Positions 52,258 through 59,774 of a stretch of 64,000 nucleotides of DNA are shown piece by piece. The translations under genes and the position numbers were made by a program. Positions within the stretch are counted from its first letter, which is position 1. Each line of letters starts with the position of its first letter. The notes beneath the pieces are model-generated. The model was given only the letters and a program-made list of their open reading frames with translations, did no database searches and had not been told where the DNA came from. The stretch is from Sphingomonas citri (lineage in GTDB: Bacteria; Pseudomonadota; Alphaproteobacteria; Sphingomonadales; Sphingomonadaceae), in contig NZ_JAHXZN010000002.1 in assembly GCF_019429485.1 (NCBI RefSeq), forward strand, positions 372,001 through 436,000, written 5' to 3'.

Positions 52258-53208
52258 ATGGCGTCTCTCCTCGCCGCGCTGTTGCTTCAGGCGGCGGCGC
52301 CGGCCGCGCTCGCGACCCATGGCGACTGGATCCTCGGCTGCGACAATCAGCGCGCCTGCGACGCCCTGGTCCGCGATAGCGGCGGCAGCGAGCCGCGGCT
52401 GCGGCTGGCGCTGCGCCGCGACGGCGCGGCGACGGCGCAGGCGCGGCTCGACGTGCCCCTTCCCCTCAGCGTCGCCGCGGCCAGCCGGGTCACGCTCGCG
52501 GTCGACGGGCGGCCGCTCGCGCAGCTGATCGCGCCCGGTGGTGGGGGTGGGCTCGCGCTGCCCTTCGAGGGCAAGCTCGCCGCCGCGCTGGTGCGCGGGC
52601 GACGCCTGACGTTGTTGGCGTCGAGGCGGCACGTGCTCGCCGGCGCCTCGCTCCTCGGGCTCGGCGCGGCGCTGCGCGCCATCGACGCGGCGCAAGGGCG
52701 CGATGGCAGCGCCGCGGCGCTCGTCCCGTCCGAGCGCGGCGCCGTCCCCGCGCCATTCGCGGCCGTTCCGCCGCTGCCGGTGATCGACCAGCCCGAGGTG
52801 ACCGGCGAGGCGCCGCGCCGCTTCTCCGCCAAGGACGCGCGTAAGCTGCTGGGTCGCGCCGCCGCCGACTGCGCCGAGGCACGGACATGGCGGCTCGACG
52901 CCGCGCACACGCTCCTAGCGCTCGACCCCGGCTGCGCCGCCACGCACGGGCTCGCTGCGCTGTACCTGCTCCCGCCGAAGGGTTCCGCGATCGCGGCGAC
53001 GACCGACCGCGCACCCGCCGCGTCGCCACCGGGCTGGGATCCCGCGCGACGGCGCCTGATCAGCGCAGCGGGCCCGCTCCGACAGGAATATGCCTGGGAT
53101 GGCGAGCGTTTCCGCCTGGTGCTCGAGCAGCACGACGCCGCCTTGCCGGACGCCAGCGGCGACGAGGACGTGATCACGACGTGGCGCGCCACGGTGGCGG
53201 TGCACTGA
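52258..53208 (+). CDS. DUF1176-like exported protein
   Basis: A 316-residue exported protein. The N-terminal signal peptide (SLLAALLLQAAAPAALA) is followed by THGDWILGCDNQRACDAL, typical of DUF1176 proteins, then a Val/Leu-rich beta region and a second half ending in QEYAWDGERFRLVLEQHDA and TWRATVAVH. Four conserved cysteines are visible (CDNQRAC; DCAEAR; DPGCAAT). The function of the family is unknown; it is often annotated as a periplasmic protein. The start at 52258 has GGAGGT 6 bp upstream; an earlier frame start (52204) would add residues before the signal peptide. Confidence 0.8.
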   Translation: MASLLAALLLQAAAPAALATHGDWILGCDNQRACDALVRDSGGSEPRLRLALRRDGAATAQARLDVPLPLSVAAASRVTLAVDGRPLAQLIAPGGGGGLALPFEGKLAAALVRGRRLTLLASRRHVLAGASLLGLGAALRAIDAAQGRDGSAAALVPSERGAVPAPFAAVPPLPVIDQPEVTGEAPRRFSAKDARKLLGRAAADCAEARTWRLDAAHTLLALDPGCAATHGLAALYLLPPKGSAIAATTDRAPAASPPGWDPARRRLISAAGPLRQEYAWDGERFRLVLEQHDAALPDASGDEDVITTWRATVAVH

Positions 53209-53230
53209 ACGCCGGCGCTGTCTGCGGCCA

Positions 53231-53496
53231 GGGTCCGTACTCAATCGCAGCAAGGATCGTGATCGCCCGCGCAAGGCCGCCCACGAGGGGCGCAGCGCAG
53301 CCGGGTAGCTGCGCTACCCGCAGGGAAGCGACGATGCTGGGCGACCTTGCGCGGGCAACCGCTTCGCGGCGGGCGGATTTCGGCGCCATGCGGTGTCGCG
53401 CGTCGGTCACGATGCATGAGCATCGCTCCCTCCTTGCTCCTAGCCTGGCGCCAAAATCCGCGTCGTCACGACCTTGCTGCGATTGAGTACAGACCC
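53231..53496. mobile_element. MITE-like element with 25-bp terminal inverted repeats and nested arms
   Basis: A 266-bp element. TIRs 53231-53255 (GGGTCCGTACTCAATCG...) and 53472-53496 (...GATTGAGTACAGACCC) match at 24 of 25 positions. Inside, GCCCGCGCAAGG (53265) pairs with CCTTGCGCGGGC (53345-53356), with a tip hairpin CGGGTAGC-tgc-GCTACCCG (53302-53320). CGGATTTCGGCGCCA (53374-53388) pairs with TGGCGCCAAAATCCG (53446-53460), with GATGC-atga-GCATC at its tip. There is no transposase, so it is non-autonomous. The right TIR ends on the first base of the ruvC stop codon. I did not recognise its family. Confidence 0.8.
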
Positions 53497-54002
53497 TAGG
53501 CCGTCACCCGCGCGCGGCGGCGCATCCCCTCGGCGCTGGCGAGATGGTGCGCGTGGGTGATCGCCACCGCCAGCGCGTCCGCGGCGTCGGGGCCTGCGAG
53601 CCTGGCGCCGGGCAGAAGGACCCCCATCATCGCCTGGATCTGGCGCTTCTCCGCGCCGCCGGTGCCGACCACCGCCTTCTTCACGGTGGAGGGATGATAT
53701 TCGCCTATCGCCAGTCCGGCCCCCGCCGCGGCGAGCAGCACCACGCCGCGCGCCTGCCCCAGCTTGAGCGTCGACTGCGCGTTGGTGTTGCCGAGCACCT
53801 CCTCCACCGCGGCCGAGTCGGGACGCTCGGCGAGGATCACGTCGGTCAGCGCGGCATGCAGGTTGGACAGGCGGCGCGGCAGCGGCATCGACGGATCGGT
53901 GCGGATCTGCCCGTTGGCGACGTGGCTCAGCCGATTCCCGTCGGCGTGGATCACGCCCCAGCCGGTGGTCCCGAGCCCGGGATCGAGGCCGAGGATGATC
54001 AT
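53496..54002 (-). CDS. ruvC: RuvC, crossover junction endodeoxyribonuclease
   Basis: A 168-residue Holliday junction resolvase. Active-site acids are Asp7 in ILGLDPG, Glu near residue 66 in AAVEEVLGN, and Asp in [14 protein letters not shown]. The N-terminus [14 protein letters not shown] and the region [15 protein letters not shown] are family hallmarks. The stop codon TAG is formed across the edge of the MITE-like element (53496-53498), so the insertion may have fixed the C-terminus (…RRRARVTA). The length is still normal. No ruvA or ruvB is in this window. Confidence 0.95.
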   Translation of the reverse strand: MIILGLDPGLGTTGWGVIHADGNRLSHVANGQIRTDPSMPLPRRLSNLHAALTDVILAERPDSAAVEEVLGNTNAQSTLKLGQARGVVLLAAAGAGLAIGEYHPSTVKKAVVGTGGAEKRQIQAMMGVLLPGARLAGPDAADALAVAITHAHHLASAEGMRRRARVTA

Positions 54003-54033
54003 CGGCTCCTCCCCGCGGCGGGGAGGATCGCGA

Positions 54034-54777
54034 TCAACCCAGCTTCTCCATCACCGCGTCGGAGACCTCGTAATTGCCCCACACGGTCTGAACGTCGTCG
54101 TCGTCGTCGAGCGCGTCGATCAGCTTGAACAGCGTCGCCGCCTCGTCCTCGCCGACCTCGACCATCGTCTGCGGGCGCCACGCCAGCTTGGCGCCCTCGG
54201 CCTCCCCCAGCACCGGCTCCAGCGCCTTGGCCACCTCGTGCAGGTCCGCCACCGCGGTCCAGATCTCATGGCCCTCGTCGCTCGAGGTGACGTCCTCGGC
54301 GCCCGCCTCGAGCGCGGCCTCGAACACCTTCTCGGCGTCGCCCGCGCTCGCGGGATAGGTGATCAGCCCCACGCGGTCGAAGGCGTGGCTCACCGACCCG
54401 CTCGCGCCGAGATTGCCGCCGTTCTTCGATACCGCGGTGCGCACGTTGGTGGCGGTGCGGTTGCGGTTGTCGCTCAGCGCCTCGATGATGAGCGACACGC
54501 CACCGGGGCCGAAGCCCTCGTAGCGGATCTCCTCGTAATTCTCGGTGTCGCCCTTGCTCGCCTTGTCGATCGCGCGCTGGATGTTGTCCTTGGGCATCGA
54601 CTGCGCCTTGGCGGCGTTCACCGCGGCACGCAGGCGCGGATTCATGTCCGGATCGGGCAGACCCATCTTGGCCGCCACGGTGATCTCGCGGCTGAGCTTG
54701 GAGAACATGCCCGAGCGCTTCTTATCTTGCGCACCCTTGCGGTGCATGATGTTCTTGAATTTGGAATGGCCTGCCAT
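54034..54777 (-). CDS. YebC/PmpR family DNA-binding regulator
   Basis: A 247-residue YebC/TACO1 protein with the characteristic start [21 protein letters not shown]. It also carries the conserved [17 protein letters not shown] and [19 protein letters not shown] regions. The acidic C-terminus ([15 protein letters not shown]) is typical. Members act as transcription factors or help ribosomes translate polyproline stretches. The order yebC-ruvC is a standard bacterial arrangement. Confidence 0.95.
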   Translation of the reverse strand: MAGHSKFKNIMHRKGAQDKKRSGMFSKLSREITVAAKMGLPDPDMNPRLRAAVNAAKAQSMPKDNIQRAIDKASKGDTENYEEIRYEGFGPGGVSLIIEALSDNRNRTATNVRTAVSKNGGNLGASGSVSHAFDRVGLITYPASAGDAEKVFEAALEAGAEDVTSSDEGHEIWTAVADLHEVAKALEPVLGEAEGAKLAWRPQTMVEVGEDEAATLFKLIDALDDDDDVQTVWGNYEVSDAVMEKLG

Positions 54778-55161
54778 GACTGCCTCTAGCGGGTAATCCC
54801 GAGCCTTTATCCCGCGGAGACGCGCGATGCCAGTGCGGGGCGTGAGGCGCCTGCGAGAGGCGAGTGGGCCGATCGCCGCGCCCTTCCGACTTGAGCCTAA
54901 CAGGCGCGGGCCGTTGCGACGTGCCGCACGCCCCCACCTCTGTCATCCCGGACGTGTTCCGAGATCCACCCTTCCGCGAGAGCAATGCCTGCAGGAGGTG
55001 CGGAACAGTGGATCCCGGACGAGGTCCGGGATGACGAAAGGGTGGGTGGTGCAAGGGTGAGTCGCGCGAGAGCGCACCCGCAAGCCGTGGTGGGCAGCGA
55101 GACCCCCCTCCCCATCATCGCGCTTGCCCCGACTCCGCCGCATCGGGCACAGGCGACATCA
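54778..55161. other. intergenic stretch with one 94-bp repeat
   Basis: A 384-bp gap between divergent yebC and the HerA-like gene. It contains the 94-bp repeat at 54942-55035 and nothing else I can support. The open frames that cross it are Arg/Pro-rich shadows. Confidence 0.6.
54942..55035. repeat. 94-bp palindromic repeat doublet, copy 6
   Basis: The element starts GTCATCCCGGACGTG and ends GAGGTCCGGGATGAC. The right arm forms ATCCCGGAC-gag-GTCCGGGAT. The middle keeps the TCCACC...GTGGATC framing seen in copies 1, 3 and 4. Confidence 0.88.
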
Positions 55162-56625
55162 ATGACCGTCAGCGTGGACATGGGCACCGATATGTCGGGC
55201 GCGCCCGTGACAATGGATCTCGAGGAACTGCTCGCCACCCGCTTGCTCGTCCAGGGCAATTCGGGCTCGGGCAAGTCGCACCTGCTGCGCCGCCTGCTCG
55301 AGGGCTCGGCCGGGCAGGTGCAGCAGGTGGTGATCGATCCCGAGGGCGATTTCGTGACCCTCTCCGAGCGCTACGGCCATGTCGTGATCGAGGGCGCGGA
55401 TTATGCCGAGCGCGAGATCGCGCGCATCGCCGCGCGGTTGCGCGAGCATCGCGCCAGCGTCGTGCTCAGCCTCGAGGGGCTTGAGGCGGAAGGCCAGATG
55501 CGCTGCGCCGCGGGCTTCCTCGGCGCGCTGTTCGACGCCCCGCGCGAGCATTGGTACCCCGCTCTGGTGGTGGTCGACGAGGCGCAGCTGTTCGCCCCCA
55601 CCACCGGCGGCGAGGTGGCCGAGGACGTGCGCCGCGCCTCGCTCTCGGCGATGACCAACCTGATGTGCCGCGGCCGCAAGCGCGGGCTCGCCGGGGTGAT
55701 CGCGACGCAGCGGCTGGCGAAGCTCGCCAAGAACGTCGCGGCCGAGGCGAGCAACTTTCTGATGGGGCGCACCTTCCTCGACATCGACATGGCGCGCGCG
55801 GCGGACCTGCTGGGCATGGAGCGGCGCCAGGCCGACGTGATCCGCGATCTCGCGCGCGGTACCTTCCTCGCGCTCGGCCCGGCGGTGTCGCGCCGCCCGC
55901 TGACGGTGAAGATCGGCGCGGTGGAGACGCAGGCGCGCAGCGGCAGCCCCAAGCTGGTGCCGCTGCCCAAGGCGGACAGCGTCGACGTCCAGGCGCTGCT
56001 CGACGTCACCCCCGAGGCGGCGCCGGCGCTGCCGCTGTCGTTCGATCCCCGCCCGCGCCGTGTGCCGAGCGAGGAGCTGCTCGCCGATCTCGCCGCGCCG
56101 CCCGCGCCGGGCGTGCCCGCGCCCGCGCTGCCCGACCGCTCCGAAGAGGAGGTCGAGGCGGTCTACGCCGAGGTGCTGCGCGCGATCGTCGCGGACGTGG
56201 AGAGCGCCGGGCGGCCCGCCGCGGTGCTGTTCCAGGACTTTCAGGTGCGCTGCCGCATGACCGGGGTGGCGCGCCCGGCGCTCGACCTCGCCGCCTTCAG
56301 CCGCCGGCTGTCGTGCGCGCGCGCCGGCATCTTCACCCCGCACGCCGAGGAATGGGCGAGCGCGCTGGCGCTGGCGCAGGGGCTGCCCGACGACATGCTC
56401 GGTGCCTTCCTGCTGGTGGCCAAGGCGGCGCGCGACGGGGAGCCGTGCCCGTCCGACGAGGCGATCGCGCACACCTATGGGACGAGCTCGCTCGGGCGGG
56501 TCAAGCGGCTGATCGGCTACATCGAGAGTCGCGACCTTTTCGTCACCCGAACCGACATGGCCGGCAAGCGCTCGATCACTATTCCCCATCTCGGCTGGAC
56601 GACGGGTACGGCGGAGGCGGCGTAG
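55162..56625 (+). CDS. HerA-like P-loop ATPase (DUF853/HerA helicase family)
   Basis: A 487-residue ATPase related to HerA. Walker A is VQGNSGSGKSHLLRRLLE. Walker B is VVVDEAQLFAPTTGGE. The region after that includes the sensor and arginine-finger segment LMCRGRKRGLAGVIATQRLAKLAK, and the LEAEGQMRCAA stretch comes earlier. The C-terminal 180 residues form a helical domain with no motif I know (SEEEVEAVYAEVLRAIV, HAEEWASALALAQGLPDDMLGAFLLVAK). HerA usually partners a NurA nuclease in archaea, but bacterial stand-alone HerA-like proteins are common. Neighbours yebC and ruvC hint at DNA metabolism but are divergent. ATG 55162 chosen; a longer frame starts in the repeat. Confidence 0.82.
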   Translation: MTVSVDMGTDMSGAPVTMDLEELLATRLLVQGNSGSGKSHLLRRLLEGSAGQVQQVVIDPEGDFVTLSERYGHVVIEGADYAEREIARIAARLREHRASVVLSLEGLEAEGQMRCAAGFLGALFDAPREHWYPALVVVDEAQLFAPTTGGEVAEDVRRASLSAMTNLMCRGRKRGLAGVIATQRLAKLAKNVAAEASNFLMGRTFLDIDMARAADLLGMERRQADVIRDLARGTFLALGPAVSRRPLTVKIGAVETQARSGSPKLVPLPKADSVDVQALLDVTPEAAPALPLSFDPRPRRVPSEELLADLAAPPAPGVPAPALPDRSEEEVEAVYAEVLRAIVADVESAGRPAAVLFQDFQVRCRMTGVARPALDLAAFSRRLSCARAGIFTPHAEEWASALALAQGLPDDMLGAFLLVAKAARDGEPCPSDEAIAHTYGTSSLGRVKRLIGYIESRDLFVTRTDMAGKRSITIPHLGWTTGTAEAA

Positions 56626-56651
56626 GGGGCGTCGGACGCCGGGTGTACTCA

Positions 56652-56673
56652 CCCCTCCCCGTCAGGGGAGGGG
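56652..56673. terminator. strong hairpin with T-run between convergent genes
   Basis: CCCCTCCCC (56652-56660) and GGGGAGGGG (56665-56673) pair perfectly around GTCA, followed by TTTACCC. It lies between the HerA-like gene (+) and the SnoaL-like gene (-). It has the best intrinsic-terminator shape in the window. Confidence 0.6.
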
Positions 56674-56693
56674 TTTACCCGACTCCCGACACA

Positions 56694-57071
56694 TTACCCC
56701 GCCTCCAGCTGCGCCTCCGCCACCAACGGTGGGGTCTGCTGGTGCTGCACCACGGTCCAGCGCTCGTGCTCGATGCGGCGGTAGGTCGAGGTGCAGTGCG
56801 CGACATAGGTCTTGCCCCCGCCCTTAGATGCCTCGACCTTATAGGCCACCACGATCAGCCCCTCCTGCGGGCGCACGATGCGCTGGTCGCTGAAGCGCAC
56901 CGCGTCCCAGCGCGGCGTCCGGCTCACCGCTTCCACCGCCGCCTCGCTCTCGAGCACATAGGGCGGCTGCGGCACCACCATCAGCGCCGATTCGTCGATC
57001 GACTCGCGATAGTGTTCCGCGTCGGCGGTCCACAGGCTCTCCTCGAACGCCCACACGCGACCGTCTTCCAT
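56694..57071 (-). CDS. SnoaL/DUF4440-like nuclear transport factor 2 family protein
   Basis: A 125-residue cone-fold (NTF2-like) protein. The N-terminal helix region is VWAFEESLWTADAEHYRESIDESALMVVP, and the beta sheet includes VVAYKVEAS, YVAHCTSTYRRI and WTVVQHQQTPP, with a pocket suited to a small ligand. Proteins of this type can be enzymes or stand-alone binders. Function is unknown. It is convergent with the HerA-like gene and lies downstream of the EamA transporter on the same strand (64 bp). Confidence 0.75.
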   Translation of the reverse strand: MEDGRVWAFEESLWTADAEHYRESIDESALMVVPQPPYVLESEAAVEAVSRTPRWDAVRFSDQRIVRPQEGLIVVAYKVEASKGGGKTYVAHCTSTYRRIEHERWTVVQHQQTPPLVAEAQLEAG

Positions 57072-57135
57072 GCTACCTGCTCCCGTGATTGTTCCGCCAC
57101 CAAGCGAGGCGGGCGCGGGATCGTTCCGTCGCTTC

Positions 57136-58047
57136 TCAACCCGCCGCGCCGCGGCGCCACGGATAGCCGCTGACGCGCGGCCACAGCAGGTTGAGCGCCA
57201 GCCCGCCGAGCACCAGCGCGGCGGCGAGCAGTTTCCACCCCGGCAGCGGCTCGCCCAGCAACAAGGCCGAGGTGCCCATGCCGAACACCGGCACCAGCAT
57301 CGCGCTCGGCGTGATCGTCGCGGCGGGATGGCGCGCCAGCAGCCAGCCCCAGGCGGCATAGCCGAACAGCGTGTTGCCGACCGCCTGCCACACCACGGCG
57401 GCCCACACGCCCGGCCCGGCGCGTTGCACCGCCGCCGCGATCGGCGCGGCACCCTCGACCAGCAGCGCGGCGGCGACCAGCGGCGGCACTGCGAACGCGC
57501 TCGACCAGATCACGAAGCCCAGCATGTCGGTGGTGCCGCTCGCCCTCGCGACCTGGTTGCCGCCGGCCCAGCTGATCGCCGCCGCGATCGTCAGCGCGAT
57601 TCCGAGCGGAGTGGCGGCGCGATCGTTGTGGACGAGGATGGTGAGGATGCCCGCGCTCGCCAGCACCAGCGCGCCGAGCTGATAGGAGCGGACGCGCTCG
57701 CCGCTCAACACGATCGCGAGGCCGATGGTGAAGAACACCTGACTCTGCACCACCAGGCTGGCCAGACCGGGCGAGATCCAGCCGTCCATCGCGAGGAACA
57801 GCAGCCCGAACTGTCCGGCGCCGATCAGCAGGCCGTAGGCGGCGAGCGAGCGCCACCTCACCTTCGGGCGCGGCACGATCAGCGCGGGCAGGAAGGCGAG
57901 CGCGAAGCGACAGGCGGCGAAGGCGAGCGGCGGCAACACGTCGAGCGCGGCGCGGATCACGACGAAGTTGGTGCCCCACACCGCCACCACGGCGAGCGCG
58001 AGCAGCAGGTGGCGCGGCGGCACCGCACCCGATACCGACGCGGCCAT
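57136..58047 (-). CDS. EamA family (DMT superfamily) transporter
   Basis: A 303-residue drug/metabolite transporter-like protein with ten predicted helices in two EamA halves. The first starts LLLALAVVAVWGTNFVVIRAAL, the second ALTIAAAISWAGGNQVARAS. Substrate classes include amino acids or metabolites, but it cannot be resolved. It follows the HAD gene by 2 bp, so the two are probably co-transcribed. Confidence 0.88.
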   Translation of the reverse strand: MAASVSGAVPPRHLLLALAVVAVWGTNFVVIRAALDVLPPLAFAACRFALAFLPALIVPRPKVRWRSLAAYGLLIGAGQFGLLFLAMDGWISPGLASLVVQSQVFFTIGLAIVLSGERVRSYQLGALVLASAGILTILVHNDRAATPLGIALTIAAAISWAGGNQVARASGTTDMLGFVIWSSAFAVPPLVAAALLVEGAAPIAAAVQRAGPGVWAAVVWQAVGNTLFGYAAWGWLLARHPAATITPSAMLVPVFGMGTSALLLGEPLPGWKLLAAALVLGGLALNLLWPRVSGYPWRRGAAG

Positions 58048-58049
58048 GC

Positions 58050-58676
58050 TCAGCCAAGAAGGCCGAGCGAGGTCAGCTCGGCGCGCAGCGCGTCCGCGCC
58101 GGCGAACAGGTGCGAGCGGATGCCGAGCGCGCGCGCGGCGAAGACGTTCGCTTCATTGTCGTCGACGAAGAAGGCCTGGTCCGCGGTGAGCGCGAAGCGG
58201 CGCAGCGCGAGGTGGAAGATCGCCGGATCGGGCTTCACCACGCGCTCGTCGCCGGAGACGACGATGTCGCGGAAGCGGTCGAACAACGCCGCCTCGCGCG
58301 CGCGGAACGGCGCGAAGAACTCGCCCGAGAAATTGGTGATCGCGAACAGCGGCACGCCGCGCCCGTCGAGTTCCTCGACGAGCGCGGGCATGCCCGGGAT
58401 CGGCCCGGGGATCTGCTCGCCGAAGCGCGGCCCCCACAGCGCGATCATCTCGGCGTGCCGCGGATGCAGCGCGGTGAGCTCGGCGCTGGTCTCGGCGAAG
58501 GGCCGGCCGGCGTCATGCTGGAAATGCCACTCGCGCGTGGCGACATCACGCAGGAACGAGTCGAGCGCCTGCTCGTCGTCGAACAGGCGCCCGTAGAGCG
58601 CACGCGGGTCCCAGTCATAGAGGACGTGCCCGACGTCGAAGATCACCGACGTCGGGGCGCCGGCCGCCGACGTCAC
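58050..58676 (-). CDS. HAD family hydrolase (2-haloacid dehalogenase/phosphatase-like)
   Basis: A 208-residue haloacid-dehalogenase-fold enzyme. Motif I is FDVGHVLYDWDPR (the usual second Asp is replaced by His), motif II is FAITNFSGEF, motif III Lys is in ERVVKPDPAIF, and motif IV is VDDNEANV. A four-helix cap sits between motifs I and II (WGPRFGEQIPGPIPGMPAL). It is probably a phosphatase of small metabolites. The substitution in motif I (D-x-D to D-x-G-H) suggests altered chemistry. It is transcribed with the EamA gene. Confidence 0.82.
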   Translation of the reverse strand: MTSAAGAPTSVIFDVGHVLYDWDPRALYGRLFDDEQALDSFLRDVATREWHFQHDAGRPFAETSAELTALHPRHAEMIALWGPRFGEQIPGPIPGMPALVEELDGRGVPLFAITNFSGEFFAPFRAREAALFDRFRDIVVSGDERVVKPDPAIFHLALRRFALTADQAFFVDDNEANVFAARALGIRSHLFAGADALRAELTSLGLLG

Positions 58677-58684
58677 GTCAGAGC

Positions 58685-58810
58685 TCAGCCCTGGCGCGCC
58701 TTGAAGCGGCGGTTGGTCTTGTTGATCACGTAGGTGCGGCCGCGACGACGGATCACGCGATTGTCGCGGTGGCGGTCCTTGAGCGACTTGAGGCTGTTGC
58801 GGATCTTCAT
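58685..58810 (-). CDS. rpmJ: 50S ribosomal protein L36 (bL36)
   Basis: A 41-residue ribosomal protein with the sequence type [17 protein letters not shown] and end RRFKARQG. It lacks the three Cys and one His of the zinc-ribbon form, so it is the zinc-independent (C-minus, YkgO-like) type usual in alphaproteobacteria. It is highly basic and binds 23S rRNA. It stands alone rather than in the spc operon. Confidence 0.93.
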   Translation of the reverse strand: MKIRNSLKSLKDRHRDNRVIRRRGRTYVINKTNRRFKARQG

Positions 58811-59174
58811 GGCGATGGCGCTTCTATCGAGAGAATGAGAAAGCGCGCCGCCTAGAGAGCAGGGGGTGGAAAGTCAACCTGAGTCGGGGAGAGTGGCGGA
58901 TGTGGCCGTGCTTCGAGACGCCACTTCGACGAGCTCAGCGACTCCTCAGCATGAACGGGGGATGAGGGCGAGGCCGAGGGAACGCGCGCTGCAGCCGGGA
59001 TCGCCCAGCCGTTCACTCACGTCCGTTCGCGCTGAGGAGAGCCTGAGCTCGTCGAAGCCTCGTCTCGAAGTCACCCTACCGTCATGATCCCACTCCGCCC
59101 CCTGCCCCTGGCGGAGCTTGCGACGCGCTGCGGCGTTGCTATGGCGCAACGATCGCTTCCCCGAAGGATGTGTC
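58811..59174. other. intergenic stretch containing a long inverted repeat
   Basis: This 364-bp stretch between rpmJ (-) and a DUF4136 lipoprotein (+) has no credible gene. Its main content is the 160-bp inverted repeat at 58911-59070. The rest may hold the two divergent promoters. Confidence 0.65.
58911..59070. repeat. 160-bp imperfect inverted repeat with GACGAGCTCAG core
   Basis: The left arm (58911-58957) starts CTTCGAGACG and contains CTTCGACGAGCTCAG. The right arm (about 59023-59070) contains CTGAGCTCGTCGAAG and ends CGTCTCGAAG. The arms match apart from a few substitutions over about 47 bp. The CTTCGACGAGCTCAG core resembles a repeat I have seen frequently in sphingomonad intergenic regions. 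Confidence 0.85.
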
Positions 59175-59774
59175 ATGCGTCGTGTCGTCCTCGTCCTTCT
59201 CGCCGCCGCGCCGCTGGCGGCCTGCGCCACCGGGCCGCAGCGCTTCCCGGTCGAGGCGACCCGCTTCCACTATGACGCGGTGGCCGAACGCGGCACCGTG
59301 AGCGTCGAGCCGCTGCAGGGCGCGGGATCGCCCAGCCTAGAGTACAAGACCTACGCCGCCGCGGTGGAGGCCGAGCTGCTGCGCAACGGCTTCACCAGCC
59401 CCGCGCCGGGCACCGCCGCGCAATATATCGCCACCGTCGGCTTCACCCGCACCGACCGGCCGCTGCCGCCGCGCAGCTCGCCGGTGCAGATCGGGCTCGG
59501 CGGGGGCGGCTTCTCGGGCGGGCGGCGCGGTGGCACCGGGCTGGGCGGCGGGGTCAGCTTCCCGCTCGGCGGCGCGCGCGAGCGCATCGGCGTGGTGACC
59601 GAGCTGGCGGTGCGGCTGCGGCGCGGCCCCAACGCGATCTGGGAGGGGCAGGCGCAGTCGCTCACCGACACCAGCGCGCCCGACGCCGACGCCAACACGG
59701 TCGCGGCGCGGCTCGCCGCCGCTCTGTTCAAGGATTTCCCCGGCGAGTCCGGGCGCACGGTCGAGGTGAAATGA
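59175..59774 (+). CDS. DUF4136-like lipoprotein
   Basis: A 199-residue lipoprotein. The signal peptide ends in the lipobox LAAC (MRRVVLVLLAAAPLAAC, Cys17). The mature protein begins with ATGPQRFPVEATRFHYD, and a Gly-rich loop (GLGGGGFSGGRRGGTGLGGG) precedes the conserved C-terminal AALFKDFPG. DUF4136 function is unknown. It overlaps the M14 peptidase by 4 bp. GAAGGA is 7 bp upstream of the chosen ATG. Confidence 0.8.
   Translation: MRRVVLVLLAAAPLAACATGPQRFPVEATRFHYDAVAERGTVSVEPLQGAGSPSLEYKTYAAAVEAELLRNGFTSPAPGTAAQYIATVGFTRTDRPLPPRSSPVQIGLGGGGFSGGRRGGTGLGGGVSFPLGGARERIGVVTELAVRLRRGPNAIWEGQAQSLTDTSAPDADANTVAARLAAALFKDFPGESGRTVEVK

Noticed and set aside
53231..53496. Possible complete insertion sequence
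   Set aside because: It is only 266 bp with terminal inverted repeats, and no transposase reading frame fits inside, so it is at most a non-autonomous element.
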